Origin: Pseudogemmobacter sp044142105
GTDB taxonomy: Bacteria; Pseudomonadota; Alphaproteobacteria; Rhodobacterales; Rhodobacteraceae
Length of the DNA: 64,000 bases
Reading direction: 5' to 3'
NCBI RefSeq assembly: GCF_044142105.1
Contig: NZ_JBGTYM010000003.1
Coordinates: 1-64,000 of the forward strand
Positions within the stretch are counted from its first letter, which is position 1. The number at the start of each line of letters is the position of its first letter. Shown here one piece after another: positions 9,127 to 17,366 of this stretch. The position numbers were made by a program, and so were the translations under genes. Below the pieces are notes generated by a model. It worked only from the letters and a program-made list of their open reading frames with translations. It did no database searches and was not told the origin of the DNA.

Positions 9127-10170
9127 TCAATTGTCGGGAAAGATCCCCGGCGAGGTCGGCGCGCCATCATCGAATTTCGACAGGTAGTCAACGATCATCG
9201 GCCGGTTGACGCTGAACCCCTTGTAGGTCGCCAGTTCCTCGGGCAGGTCGCGCAGCACGCGATGCAGGCGACGGCCCCATTTCGGCACGGTCACGATGTC
9301 TTCAAGCGAACACAGATAGCAGCGGATCGGGAAGACTATGGCGTTCGACCGCGGCAGCCGCCACAGCGTCTGCAGTTCGACGCGCAGAAACTGCTTCTCG
9401 CCCACCGTTTCTGGCGTCAGTGTCCGCTTTTCCGGGCCCCATTTGTGGTAGTTCTCTGGGCTGGTGTCCAGCCGCGGATTGACCGTCATCGTCCAGTTCA
9501 ACCGCCGCACCGGTGCGCCCTGCTGCAAATTCAGAAGGAATTTCAGCGCGCGCTGGAACACGCCCATCTCGGCCGCCTTCGGCACAGGCGCGTGCCATTC
9601 GAAAAAGTTCATACCGATGTCGAAATCCAGCGACCAGTCGGCCTGGCTGGTGATCATCCCGGCATCCAGCCACAGGTTGCCATCGCGCTGGTCCAGAAGC
9701 GCATGATCGCCCTGGGTCTGGCGGGTGATGTATTCCATCGGACCGCAAGGCAGGGTCGTGGCATCAAGGAAAGTAAACTTCTGGTCGATCCCCAGGGGTT
9801 TGTTGATCCAGTGCCAGCGGTCGCCGTCGCGGGTCAGGCTGAACAGGTCGGGGTAATCCTCGGCCTTGCAGGTCATCACCAATTCCAGGAAATCCCAGCC
9901 CGCCAGTTCCATATGCGGCAGCGATTGGCAGCGCAGCGGGTCTTCCTTCAGCGTGATCTCGCGATCGCGCATCTCGGCGATGTAATGTTCGTCCACATCG
10001 AAGCGGTGCTGGAAGACCGATCCCGCCTGGCCGCGACGATGCGGCTCGATATTGACGGAATACATGTAGCTGTCCTGATCGAAGGGAAAAGGAAAGCGCC
10101 GCACTGCTTCGGGCGAATTGCGGAAAGTATAGTCGTCGCGGAAGGTCTCGTCGTTGAACCGGATGGTCAT
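9127..10170 (-). CDS. dmmC: Dimethylamine monooxygenase heme subunit (DUF3445, DmmC-like)
   Basis: This is the last gene of dmmDABC, 347 aa, of the DUF3445 / heme-dependent oxidative N-demethylase alpha family. DMA monooxygenase converts dimethylamine to methylamine plus formaldehyde, using electrons from an NAD(P)H reductase. The protein has no signal peptide and looks cytoplasmic. Visible family segments include RFPFPFDQDSYMYSV near the N-terminus, LQQGAPVRRLNWTMTVNPRL in the middle, and RLPRSNAIVFPIRCYLC, which is typical of the DUF3445 C-terminal half. Its start is 8 bp after the dmmB stop. The subunit letter follows gene order and is from memory. Confidence 0.82.
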   Translation of the reverse strand: MTIRFNDETFRDDYTFRNSPEAVRRFPFPFDQDSYMYSVNIEPHRRGQAGSVFQHRFDVDEHYIAEMRDREITLKEDPLRCQSLPHMELAGWDFLELVMTCKAEDYPDLFSLTRDGDRWHWINKPLGIDQKFTFLDATTLPCGPMEYITRQTQGDHALLDQRDGNLWLDAGMITSQADWSLDFDIGMNFFEWHAPVPKAAEMGVFQRALKFLLNLQQGAPVRRLNWTMTVNPRLDTSPENYHKWGPEKRTLTPETVGEKQFLRVELQTLWRLPRSNAIVFPIRCYLCSLEDIVTVPKWGRRLHRVLRDLPEELATYKGFSVNRPMIVDYLSKFDDGAPTSPGIFPDN

Positions 10171-10178
10171 GGCACCCC

Positions 10179-11126
10179 CTATCGGTCAAGGATCAGCTCG
10201 TCGCCCTGAAAGCGCGAGACGCAGGGCATGATCCGCGTCTGTGAGGCTTTCTCGGCGTCAGACAGCCAGTGGTCGTGATGGTGGATCTGCCCCTTACAGG
10301 AAAGGACGGCGGTTTCGCATTGCCCACAGGCACCGCCACGGCACAGCCAGGGCGGATCGACCTCGGCGGCTTCCAGCGCCTCGAGCAGGCTCTGATGCGG
10401 CCCGACCGTGATGGTCTTGCCGCTCCGGGCCAGCTTCGCCTCAAAGGCGGCGCCGGGCGGCGGGGCAAGGAAAGCCTCGGAATGAAGGGCGCCCTTCGGC
10501 CAGCCCAGCCGGGCGGCAACTGTTTCCACCGCGCGGATCATGCCCGCCGGGCCGCAGGTATAGACATGCGTCCCCAGAGGTTGGCAGGACAGGATGCTGT
10601 CCAGATCGACCTGCCGCGTCTCGTCCGAGATGTGGAAATGGATCTGCGGCAGGTCGGGCAACAGTTTCAGCCCGGCCGCATCTTCGCGGCTGCGCGCGGC
10701 GTAATGCAGCTCGAACGGCAGCTGCAGGCGCATCAACTGGCGCAATTGCGCCAGGAAGGGCGTGATGCCAATGCCGCCCGCGATCAGCAGTTGCTTGCGC
10801 GCCCGCAGATCCAGCGAGAACAGGTTGACCGGAGCGCCGATCCGCAGCTGGTCGCCGACGGCGACGCGGGAATGCATGAAACGCGAACCACCCCGCCCAG
10901 CATCATCACGCCGCACGGCGATTTCATAGCCCGACCCGTCCATCGGATCGGAGATCAAGGAATAGGCATTGCGGCGCAGGATGCCGTCATCAGGCATTTC
11001 CACCACCACATGGGCCCCGCCCGAAAACAACGGCAGAATGCCGCCGTCCGGGCATTCAAAGCGGAAGCGGGTGATCAGGGATGATAGAGGCGTGACTTCA
11101 GCCACGCGCAGAAGGCGGGCGGTCAT
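10179..11126 (-). CDS. dmmB: Dimethylamine monooxygenase reductase (PDR/VanB family, DmmB-like)
   Basis: This is an electron-transfer subunit, 315 aa. It has an N-terminal flavin-binding beta barrel (RNAYSLISDP), an NAD-binding domain (LLIAGGIGITPFLAQLR, YTCGPAGMI), and a C-terminal plant-type [2Fe-2S] domain with Cys in CRGGACGQC and a fourth Cys about 30 residues later. It would pass NAD(P)H electrons to the DUF3445 subunit. I chose the ATG at 11126 (MTARLLRVAEVTPL), which overlaps the dmmA stop as ATGA. The upstream extension of the open frame is unrelated read-through inside dmmA. Confidence 0.85.
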   Translation of the reverse strand: MTARLLRVAEVTPLSSLITRFRFECPDGGILPLFSGGAHVVVEMPDDGILRRNAYSLISDPMDGSGYEIAVRRDDAGRGGSRFMHSRVAVGDQLRIGAPVNLFSLDLRARKQLLIAGGIGITPFLAQLRQLMRLQLPFELHYAARSREDAAGLKLLPDLPQIHFHISDETRQVDLDSILSCQPLGTHVYTCGPAGMIRAVETVAARLGWPKGALHSEAFLAPPPGAAFEAKLARSGKTITVGPHQSLLEALEAAEVDPPWLCRGGACGQCETAVLSCKGQIHHHDHWLSDAEKASQTRIMPCVSRFQGDELILDR

Positions 11127-11725
11127 GGCCGGATCTCCTGGGTGTCGGGAATTTCGCCCGGCGTCTCGGCATCGACGCAGACGCCCTGAAAGGCCGCCAG
11201 ACGGCGTGAGTAGTGATCGCGGACGAAAAGCGTCAGCCCGCAATGCGAACAGGTGAAGGGGTCGGTCGTCACATTCTCGGTCACGCCCTTGCAATGGACG
11301 CATTGCATCCGCCGCGCGATCGAGCCGCGATGTTCGCATTGCACGGCATCAAGGGGCAGACCGGCGGCCAGAGCCTCGGCCAGGGCCTGACCGATCAGCC
11401 CTTCGGTCCCGGCCAGATAGACGGCAGTTCCCATATGGGCGTCGACCAGCGCCTTGCGCAACCGCGGCAGGGCGGTGGCGAAGCTTGGGGCCTGATAGAA
11501 CTGCGCCGGGCGCAGCGCCTGAAGGCGGGCAGAGTGGTCCGATCCGGCGGGAACATAGATCAGATGGGCTCGGGCCATCACGGCCGGGTCGCGCGCCGCC
11601 AGATCGGCCAGCGCCAGCGCCCCTTCGGCATCGGCAAGCATGAGAGACGGCGTGGACCCCTGCGAGACCAGTCCGGCATAGACCGGACGGCTGGGGATCG
11701 AAGGCGAGAACGGGGTCGAGGGCAT
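11123..11725 (-). CDS. dmmA: Dimethylamine monooxygenase subunit DmmA-like
   Basis: This is a 200-aa protein matching the DmmA family in size and context. The N-terminal part is a Rossmann-like segment (SKGxxY-type motifs are absent; TAVYLAGTEGLIGQAL is visible). The C-terminal part has a Cys-rich metal knuckle, CVHCKGV then CSHCGL, that could bind Zn or a rubredoxin-like Fe. The next residues, FVRDHYSRRLAAFQG, are basic and aromatic. It lies between dmmD (69-bp gap) and dmmB (4-bp overlap). Its exact biochemical role in DMA oxidation is not clear from sequence. Confidence 0.78.
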   Translation of the reverse strand: MPSTPFSPSIPSRPVYAGLVSQGSTPSLMLADAEGALALADLAARDPAVMARAHLIYVPAGSDHSARLQALRPAQFYQAPSFATALPRLRKALVDAHMGTAVYLAGTEGLIGQALAEALAAGLPLDAVQCEHRGSIARRMQCVHCKGVTENVTTDPFTCSHCGLTLFVRDHYSRRLAAFQGVCVDAETPGEIPDTQEIRP

Positions 11726-11794
11726 CGGGTCGGCCTTTGTGTCGGTTTGGGTCCGGGCGGACCGTTTGGAAAGGATTCCGCCCGGACCGGGGCC

Positions 11795-12931
11795 TCAGCC
11801 CTTGGCGGTGCGGATCTTCTTGTCCGGGTCCAGGAAGGGCATGGGCGAGGTCACGGCGGCAATCTCGCCATGCTCGGCACAATGCACCTTCAGCTTGGTG
11901 CCCGCATTGGCGCAATCGACCGGCAGGCGGGCGATGGCCACCGTCCAGTTGTTCAGCGGCGAATGCATGGCCTGGGTCACGACGCCCACCTGCTTGCCAT
12001 CGCGGAAGACCGGCGCGCCATTGCCCGGCGCCTTGTCGCCTTCCAGCTTCAGGCCCCAGATCTTGAAGCGTTCCTTGCCCTTCAGCCGGTAATGTTCTTC
12101 GGCGCCACGGAAGCCGGTCTTGCCCGGCGAGACGGTGAAATCGAGGCCCAGTTCCCACAGCGTATCACCGCAGGGCTGATCGTCGAACGGGTACATCTCG
12201 GAATTGTCATAGGGAAAGAACAGCAGGTAGCTTTCCGTCCGCAGAAGGTCGAGCGTGGTGAAGCGGCAGGGGATGATGCCCATCTCCTTGCCCTCAGCCA
12301 GAATACGGTCCCAGACCATCCCGGCATCCTGGCCGCGCACGAACAGTTCATAGCCGCGCTCGCCGGTATAGCCGGTGCGGGTGATCATTGCCGGCACGCC
12401 GAACAGCGAGGTCTGCATGATGCCGAAGTAGTTCAGGTCGCGGATGCCCGGCACATGCTTGGCCAGATAGTCCACCGCCAGAGGTCCTTGCAGCGACAGG
12501 TCATGCAGGTTGTCGTCGAAGCGGATCGAGACGTCGCGGCCTTCGGCGGCCATGGTCAGCTGCTCGAAGCCCTGGCCCGAGCCATGAACGACCATGAACG
12601 CGTTCGGCCCGGTGCGGTAGATGACGCAATCGTCCACGAACTTGCCGCCGTCATTCAGCATGCAGGCATAGACTGCGCGGCCCGGCATCAGCTTTTCGAC
12701 ATTGCGCGTGGTGGCGCGGTCGATCACATGGCTGGCCCCGGCGCCGGTGATGTGCACCTTCTTCAGCCCCGAGACATCCATCAGCCCGGCCTTGGTGCGG
12801 ATCGCCTTGTACTCTTCCACCGGATCGGCGTCATAGGACCAGGCGGTACCCATGCCCGACCAGTCTTCCAGCGCCGAACCCAGCGCTCGGTGGCGATCGG
12901 CCAGCGCCGAAAATCTCCATGATGCGGTCAT
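11795..12931 (-). CDS. dmmD: GcvT-family tetrahydrofolate-linked protein, DmmD-like
   Basis: This is a GcvT/aminomethyltransferase-family protein of 378 aa. It probably binds tetrahydrofolate and channels the one-carbon unit released by DMA demethylation. GcvT signatures include GLMDVSGLKKVHITG near the N-terminus, LQGPLA and ITRTGYTGERGYELFV in the middle, and GKTGFRGAE and GVVTQAMHSP at the C-terminal barrel. DMSP demethylase DmdA is a distant relative, but this gene position (dmmD-A-B-C) argues for the amine role. It is preceded by GGGAG and follows the permease gene after a 10-bp-stem hairpin. Confidence 0.8.
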   Translation of the reverse strand: MTASWRFSALADRHRALGSALEDWSGMGTAWSYDADPVEEYKAIRTKAGLMDVSGLKKVHITGAGASHVIDRATTRNVEKLMPGRAVYACMLNDGGKFVDDCVIYRTGPNAFMVVHGSGQGFEQLTMAAEGRDVSIRFDDNLHDLSLQGPLAVDYLAKHVPGIRDLNYFGIMQTSLFGVPAMITRTGYTGERGYELFVRGQDAGMVWDRILAEGKEMGIIPCRFTTLDLLRTESYLLFFPYDNSEMYPFDDQPCGDTLWELGLDFTVSPGKTGFRGAEEHYRLKGKERFKIWGLKLEGDKAPGNGAPVFRDGKQVGVVTQAMHSPLNNWTVAIARLPVDCANAGTKLKVHCAEHGEIAAVTSPMPFLDPDKKIRTAKG

Positions 12932-12959
12932 TCGCTCTCTCCCATTAGATATGTCTTGC

Positions 12960-12989
12960 CCCCGCCGCGTGCCGTTGCCCGCGGCGGGG
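12960..12989 (-). other. Hairpin between permease gene and dmmD
   Basis: A 10-bp stem (CCCCGCCGCG / CGCGGCGGGG) with a 10-base loop occupies most of the 67-bp gap. No T-run follows on the minus strand, so an mRNA-processing or stability role is more likely than termination. Confidence 0.4.
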
Positions 12990-12998
12990 AAGGTCGTG

Positions 12999-14807
12999 TT
13001 ATTCCGGCAGCTGGAAGAACCAGTTGGCCCAGAGAACCACCGCAGCCCCGGCGATCAGCGCCAGATAGGGCAGGAAACCGGCCCGGCGCGGACCAAGGTC
13101 GCCATGATCGGACAGACCCAGATCTTCCATCGCCTCGCGCGGGAAATGTCCCTTGTCCTGAACATAGTGGCGGTACCAGAACACCGGCAGGATGAAGGAG
13201 GCGAAGATCAGCCCCGACCACAGCGCGTTGGAATAGCCCCAGACCTTGGCGCCGGCGCCCAGAAACAGGGCGTTGACGAAGGCCAGAAGCGTGTTAAGGC
13301 CGATCAGGAAGGTCGGCGCCTTCCAAGGGCGCGGCAGGTGCGGGCTGTCGATGCGGTGGATCCAGCCGGCATTCAGGTTCAGGAAGTTGAACAGGATATA
13401 GCCGACATTCGAGATGGCGAGGACGTAGAAATACCCGGTCGCATCCGAGGCCAGGGCCAGAAGGATGACGTTGAAGCCCAGGTCAGTCCACATCGCCCCG
13501 GTCGGCGCGCCGTGGTCGTTCACATGGGTCAGGTATTTCGGCAGCCAGCCGTCACGGGCACCCTGATACAGCGTGCGCGACGACCCGGCCATCGCCGTCA
13601 TGATCGCCAGGAACAGCGCCATGATCATCAGGATCACGAAGAGATGCGCGACCAGCGGCCCCGCCCCTACCATGAAGCCCAGAGCCTCGCCCACGCCGGT
13701 GCCGTCGACGATGCCCGTCGCCAGCATGCCCTCTTGCCCCAGGAAACCCTGGAAGGCGAAGGGGATGACAAAGAAGAAGACCATGCAAAGCAGGCCCGAG
13801 AAGAAGATAGCCCGGAACGTATCTGTCTTTGGGTTCTTGAATTCGGCCGTGTAGCAGACCGCGGTTTCAAACCCGTAGGTCGACCAAGCCGCGATGTAGA
13901 GCGCGCCCAGGATCAGCGTCCAGCCACCGATATCCCAGGCCCCGTCGACGCCCGAATAGGCCGCGGTGGGCGGCACGATGGCCGAGACGTTCATCCAGTT
14001 GATCGAGCCGTTGAGGATGGGCATCAGGCCTGCCAGCAACAGCGGCACAAGCACGATCATCGCCATGAACTTCTGCGACTTGGCAGTCGAGGCGATCCCA
14101 CGGTGCTGGATCGCAAAGATGATCAGCATCAGGATGACGCCAATCACGAAGGTCGAGTTGAAATGCAGCGTGCCAAGGCCGGGGACGGTGATACCGAAGG
14201 CTTCCCAGACGCGGAAGGCCGGGGTCAGGGCGGAAACGCCATCGGCGGCGGCAACGGCCTGGATCGCGGCTTCGGGCGAGACACCCGGATTGGCGGCGAC
14301 ATAGTCGACGACCGCCGGGGTTGCGGCGGTGTAATTCGCAAGGTTCGCGGTGATCCAGTCCAGCACCGGCTGACTGTCAGCCAAGGGGATTGGGAAAAGC
14401 GCGTTCAGGATATAGCCCGCCGCGATGGCGCAGCCCAAGGACAGAACCGGCGACCAGGCGAACCAGTTGCACCAGACCGAGAGCGGCGCGATGATCTTGG
14501 AATAGCGCAGCCAGGCCGTTGCCCCATAGACCGAGGTACCGCCCGACTTGTTGCCGAACATCCCGGCCATTTCGGCATAGGTGAAGCTTTGCAGAAAGCC
14601 CATCACCATCGAGACCATCCAGACGACGAAAGCCGCCTTGCCGGCGACACCCGCGATGCCTCCGATCGAGAACAAGACCAGGGGCGGCACACCCGCCGCC
14701 ACCCAGAAGGCCCCGCGCCAGTCGAGCGCGCGTTTCAACGCCCCTTGGCTTGGGGTCCCTGCCCCTGCGGACGCCGAAGAGGCGCCCGTACTCATGCTGT
14801 TTTCCAC
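12999..14807 (-). CDS. APC-family permease, candidate methylamine transporter
   Basis: This is a 602-aa inner-membrane secondary transporter of the amino acid/polyamine/organocation family with about 12 hydrophobic segments. The first is near VPPLVLFSIGGIAGVAGKAA and the last near LPYLALIAGAAVVLWANWF. It starts at a GTG preceded by AGGGAG at 8 bases. The ATG four codons later lacks good spacing. It lies between tdm and dmmD on the same strand, so its substrate is probably TMA, DMA or a related amine. This is inferred from position only, and an amino acid remains possible. Confidence 0.8.
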   Translation of the reverse strand: MENSMSTGASSASAGAGTPSQGALKRALDWRGAFWVAAGVPPLVLFSIGGIAGVAGKAAFVVWMVSMVMGFLQSFTYAEMAGMFGNKSGGTSVYGATAWLRYSKIIAPLSVWCNWFAWSPVLSLGCAIAAGYILNALFPIPLADSQPVLDWITANLANYTAATPAVVDYVAANPGVSPEAAIQAVAAADGVSALTPAFRVWEAFGITVPGLGTLHFNSTFVIGVILMLIIFAIQHRGIASTAKSQKFMAMIVLVPLLLAGLMPILNGSINWMNVSAIVPPTAAYSGVDGAWDIGGWTLILGALYIAAWSTYGFETAVCYTAEFKNPKTDTFRAIFFSGLLCMVFFFVIPFAFQGFLGQEGMLATGIVDGTGVGEALGFMVGAGPLVAHLFVILMIMALFLAIMTAMAGSSRTLYQGARDGWLPKYLTHVNDHGAPTGAMWTDLGFNVILLALASDATGYFYVLAISNVGYILFNFLNLNAGWIHRIDSPHLPRPWKAPTFLIGLNTLLAFVNALFLGAGAKVWGYSNALWSGLIFASFILPVFWYRHYVQDKGHFPREAMEDLGLSDHGDLGPRRAGFLPYLALIAGAAVVLWANWFFQLPE

Positions 14808-14835
14808 GTGGTGAACTCCCTGTTCGCTGTGGTTT

Positions 14836-14910
14836 GGGGTCTTTTGCCCCCGTTTGCTCGGCGCCGTTTGCGGCGCTCAGGTATTGCCCCGGGGGCTTTC
14901 GCCCCCGAGG
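14836..14910 (-). repeat. Cluster of three short hairpins between tdm and the permease
   Basis: The 113-bp gap holds GGGG-N8-CCCC (14836-14851), GCGCCG-TTTG-CGGCGC (14861-14876) and GGGGGC-TTTC-GCCCCC (14891-14906). Such G/C-rich hairpin clusters occur between genes in Rhodobacteraceae. Here they could lower expression of the permease and dmm genes relative to tdm. Confidence 0.45.
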
Positions 14911-14920
14911 ATGCAGCCCT

Positions 14921-17293
14921 TCAGGACCGCGGACGTTCCTTCTTCGGGTCGTAATAGGGGAAGGGCACCACACGGGCAGCGATGCGCTTGATCTGCCCGT
15001 CAAGCTGCCCGACCTCGATTGCGGTGCCGGGCTCGGCATGGGCGACATCCACCCGCGCCAGAGCGATCAACTGGCCGGTGCGGGGCGAGCGCATCGCCGA
15101 GCAGATCTCGCCCACTTGCGCACGCCCGATCCGCAGGCAATCGCCATGGCTGACGGGATCCTGACCCTCGATCTCCAGCCCGACGAATTTGCGCGACGGG
15201 TGATCCTTACGGCGCTGAAGGGCCTCGCGGCCAACGAAATCGGCCGTTTTCGATTTCAGCGGGACGGTAAAGCCGATGCCCGCCTCGAAAGGATCGGTCT
15301 GGTCGCTGAAGTCATAGCCGGCGAAGACAAGCCCCGCCTCGATCCGGCACAGATCAAGCCCGGCAAGACCCATCGGACGGATGCCCAGCGGTTGTCCCGC
15401 CTCCCACACCGCCTTGAACACCGTTGCGCCATCGCGGGGATGGCAGAAGATTTCATAGCCCAGCTCGCCAGTATAGCCGGTGCGCGACACGACAACCGGA
15501 ACGCCCTGCGCCCCGCCGATGCGGGCGACGGTGAAGCGGAACCATTCAAGTTCGGTCACCGCCGGCTGGTGTGGCGGCGTCCATATGATCTGTGTCAGCA
15601 GCTCACGCGATTTCGGCCCCTGGACAGCCAGGTTGTGCATCTGATCGGTGGAAGAGCGCACGAGCACGTTGAGGCCAAGTCGCGCGGCCTCTTCGCGCAT
15701 CCAGACGCCGCCCTCGTCCGAGCCGCCGATCCAGCGGAAATTCTGCGGACCAAGACGGAAGAGAGTGCCGTCATCGATCATGCCGCCATGGGGGTAGCAC
15801 ATGGCGGAATAGACGACCTGGCCATGCCCCAGCTTGGTCACGTCGCGCGTCAGAACCCAGTTCATCAGCGCTTCGGAATCCGGGCCCGTCACCTCGAACT
15901 TGCGGAGGGCCGAAAGATCCATCGCCACCACGCCTTCGCGCGCGGCCCAGTAGCTTTCGACCGGGTCGCAACCCGGGAAGGAATTCGGCAGCCAGAAGCC
16001 TTTGTATTCGATAAAATCCCGCGTCATCGCCGCGAAATCTTGGTGGAAACCGGTTTCTCTTGTCATGATAGGCTCTGCGTCCAGGGTGGCCCGCCAGGCC
16101 GAGGCGCGCCGGAAGGTCTCGGTCGCGGCATAGCTGCGGACATGAATGTCGGTGAGGTGCCAGCCATTGGCGGCGGTGGTGTCGTCGGGACAGGCCGACG
16201 AGACGCAGACCAGATCGGTCATCGCGCGCAGCAGGACATAGTCGCCCGGGCGTGACCAGGGCTCATCCGCCACCATCACGCCATGGGCGTCGATGCCCGT
16301 GTTGAAGAAGAAGTTCGCCGCCATCCAGCCCGCGCGCGGGGCGATGCCATAGGGCGCCAGAGCATGGTTGAAGTTGTCCGAGCAATTGGCATGACCCGGA
16401 TAGCCGATGTCATCGTAATATTTCGCCGTGCAGGCCATGGCGAAAGCGTCATGCCGCCCGCAGGTGTCCTGCACCACCTCGACCAGCGGCGTCATGTCCT
16501 GGTCAAAGTACTTCGCGTGCAGGCCGGGCATCGGATAGGCGTGGCCCATCAGGCTGCGGGTGGTGGTGACGTCCAGCGGATTGAAGATCCCGCGATCGAC
16601 CTTACGGGCATCGAAACACTGGAAATCGGTGCATTGGCGGCCGTCGACATCCAGAATCTGGATATACTCGCCCGCCCGCACCACGTAGGCGCCCGCCGTG
16701 GCCGATTTCACCCGCAGATCAAGGATCGGGTCGGCCAGCGGCTCGGGCAGGGCAAAGCCCGCGCGGGCCTGAACGGCGGCGCGGGTGATGGTCACGCCCA
16801 AAGGCGTGGCGGTATCCTGTTGCTCAGCATCCATCCTGCCGCCGGGGGCCGCCACGATCAGCCAGCCCTCGCCGCGCGCCGCAAAGGAAGCCGCCTCGCC
16901 CGGCCGCGAGGTCGCGCCGAAAAGGCCGATCGCGCGTGCGCCGTCCAACGCGATGCCCAGCCGCTCGAGCCGCAGGCGCAGCAGGCGCAGCGAGGGGTCG
17001 GCGCCGGCAAGCAGCGCGCGCAGGCCATCGGCAGACACATCATCCTGCCAGCCCAGAAGACCAGCGTCCAACCGCCCGTCAGGATGGGCCGCCAGAACCT
17101 CGGCACGCTGGCCGCCTTCGCTGTTGGTCACCTCGACCCGGTCGCCCGGTCGGATCTGGACAGCCAAAGCGCCCGCGCCGGGCACCTGATGGCGCTCGAC
17201 CCGAGGGCCGTCGGCAAAAACCATCGGGCGACGCGCCCGGGATGCAGCTGGCGGCCCGGGACGGAACAGCGTCTCATGGATGGAAAGCGTCAT
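14921..17293 (-). CDS. tdm: Trimethylamine N-oxide demethylase (Tdm)
   Basis: This enzyme converts TMAO to dimethylamine plus formaldehyde, 790 aa. It has three parts: a variable N-terminal region to about 180, a DUF1989 domain about 185-390, and a GcvT-like folate domain about 415-790. The likely metal site is D223 (QCTDFQ), C288 (MACTAKYY), C304 (HANCSDN) and C368 (SSACPDD). The spacings 65, 16 and 64 match the three-Cys-plus-Asp zinc site of Methylocella Tdm as I recall it. I chose the ATG at 17293 because AGGAGG lies 5 bases upstream. The 20 residues before it are spacer read-through. It sits downstream of tmm across a terminator-like hairpin. Confidence 0.9.
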   Translation of the reverse strand: MTLSIHETLFRPGPPAASRARRPMVFADGPRVERHQVPGAGALAVQIRPGDRVEVTNSEGGQRAEVLAAHPDGRLDAGLLGWQDDVSADGLRALLAGADPSLRLLRLRLERLGIALDGARAIGLFGATSRPGEAASFAARGEGWLIVAAPGGRMDAEQQDTATPLGVTITRAAVQARAGFALPEPLADPILDLRVKSATAGAYVVRAGEYIQILDVDGRQCTDFQCFDARKVDRGIFNPLDVTTTRSLMGHAYPMPGLHAKYFDQDMTPLVEVVQDTCGRHDAFAMACTAKYYDDIGYPGHANCSDNFNHALAPYGIAPRAGWMAANFFFNTGIDAHGVMVADEPWSRPGDYVLLRAMTDLVCVSSACPDDTTAANGWHLTDIHVRSYAATETFRRASAWRATLDAEPIMTRETGFHQDFAAMTRDFIEYKGFWLPNSFPGCDPVESYWAAREGVVAMDLSALRKFEVTGPDSEALMNWVLTRDVTKLGHGQVVYSAMCYPHGGMIDDGTLFRLGPQNFRWIGGSDEGGVWMREEAARLGLNVLVRSSTDQMHNLAVQGPKSRELLTQIIWTPPHQPAVTELEWFRFTVARIGGAQGVPVVVSRTGYTGELGYEIFCHPRDGATVFKAVWEAGQPLGIRPMGLAGLDLCRIEAGLVFAGYDFSDQTDPFEAGIGFTVPLKSKTADFVGREALQRRKDHPSRKFVGLEIEGQDPVSHGDCLRIGRAQVGEICSAMRSPRTGQLIALARVDVAHAEPGTAIEVGQLDGQIKRIAARVVPFPYYDPKKERPRS

Positions 17294-17312
17294 CTGCGCC
17301 TCCTGAATGTGA

Positions 17313-17336
17313 AAAGAGGGGGGCCATCGGCCCCCC
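17313..17336 (-). terminator. Intrinsic terminator/attenuator between tmm and tdm
   Basis: In minus-strand transcription, an 8-bp stem of GGGGGGCC and GGCCCCCC with a 3-base loop is followed at once by TCTTTTC, then by the tdm ribosome site. It stands after tmm and before tdm, so most transcripts from the tmm promoter might end here. Confidence 0.6.
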
Positions 17337-17366
17337 AAAGGACCCCGTGACAAGGGGGGGAGGGTC

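Noticed and set aside
12852..14954. 700-residue open frame on the plus strand opposite the APC permease
   Set aside because: Its product is rich in R, G, Q and H with no family resemblance. It is the antisense shadow of a high-GC membrane-protein gene.
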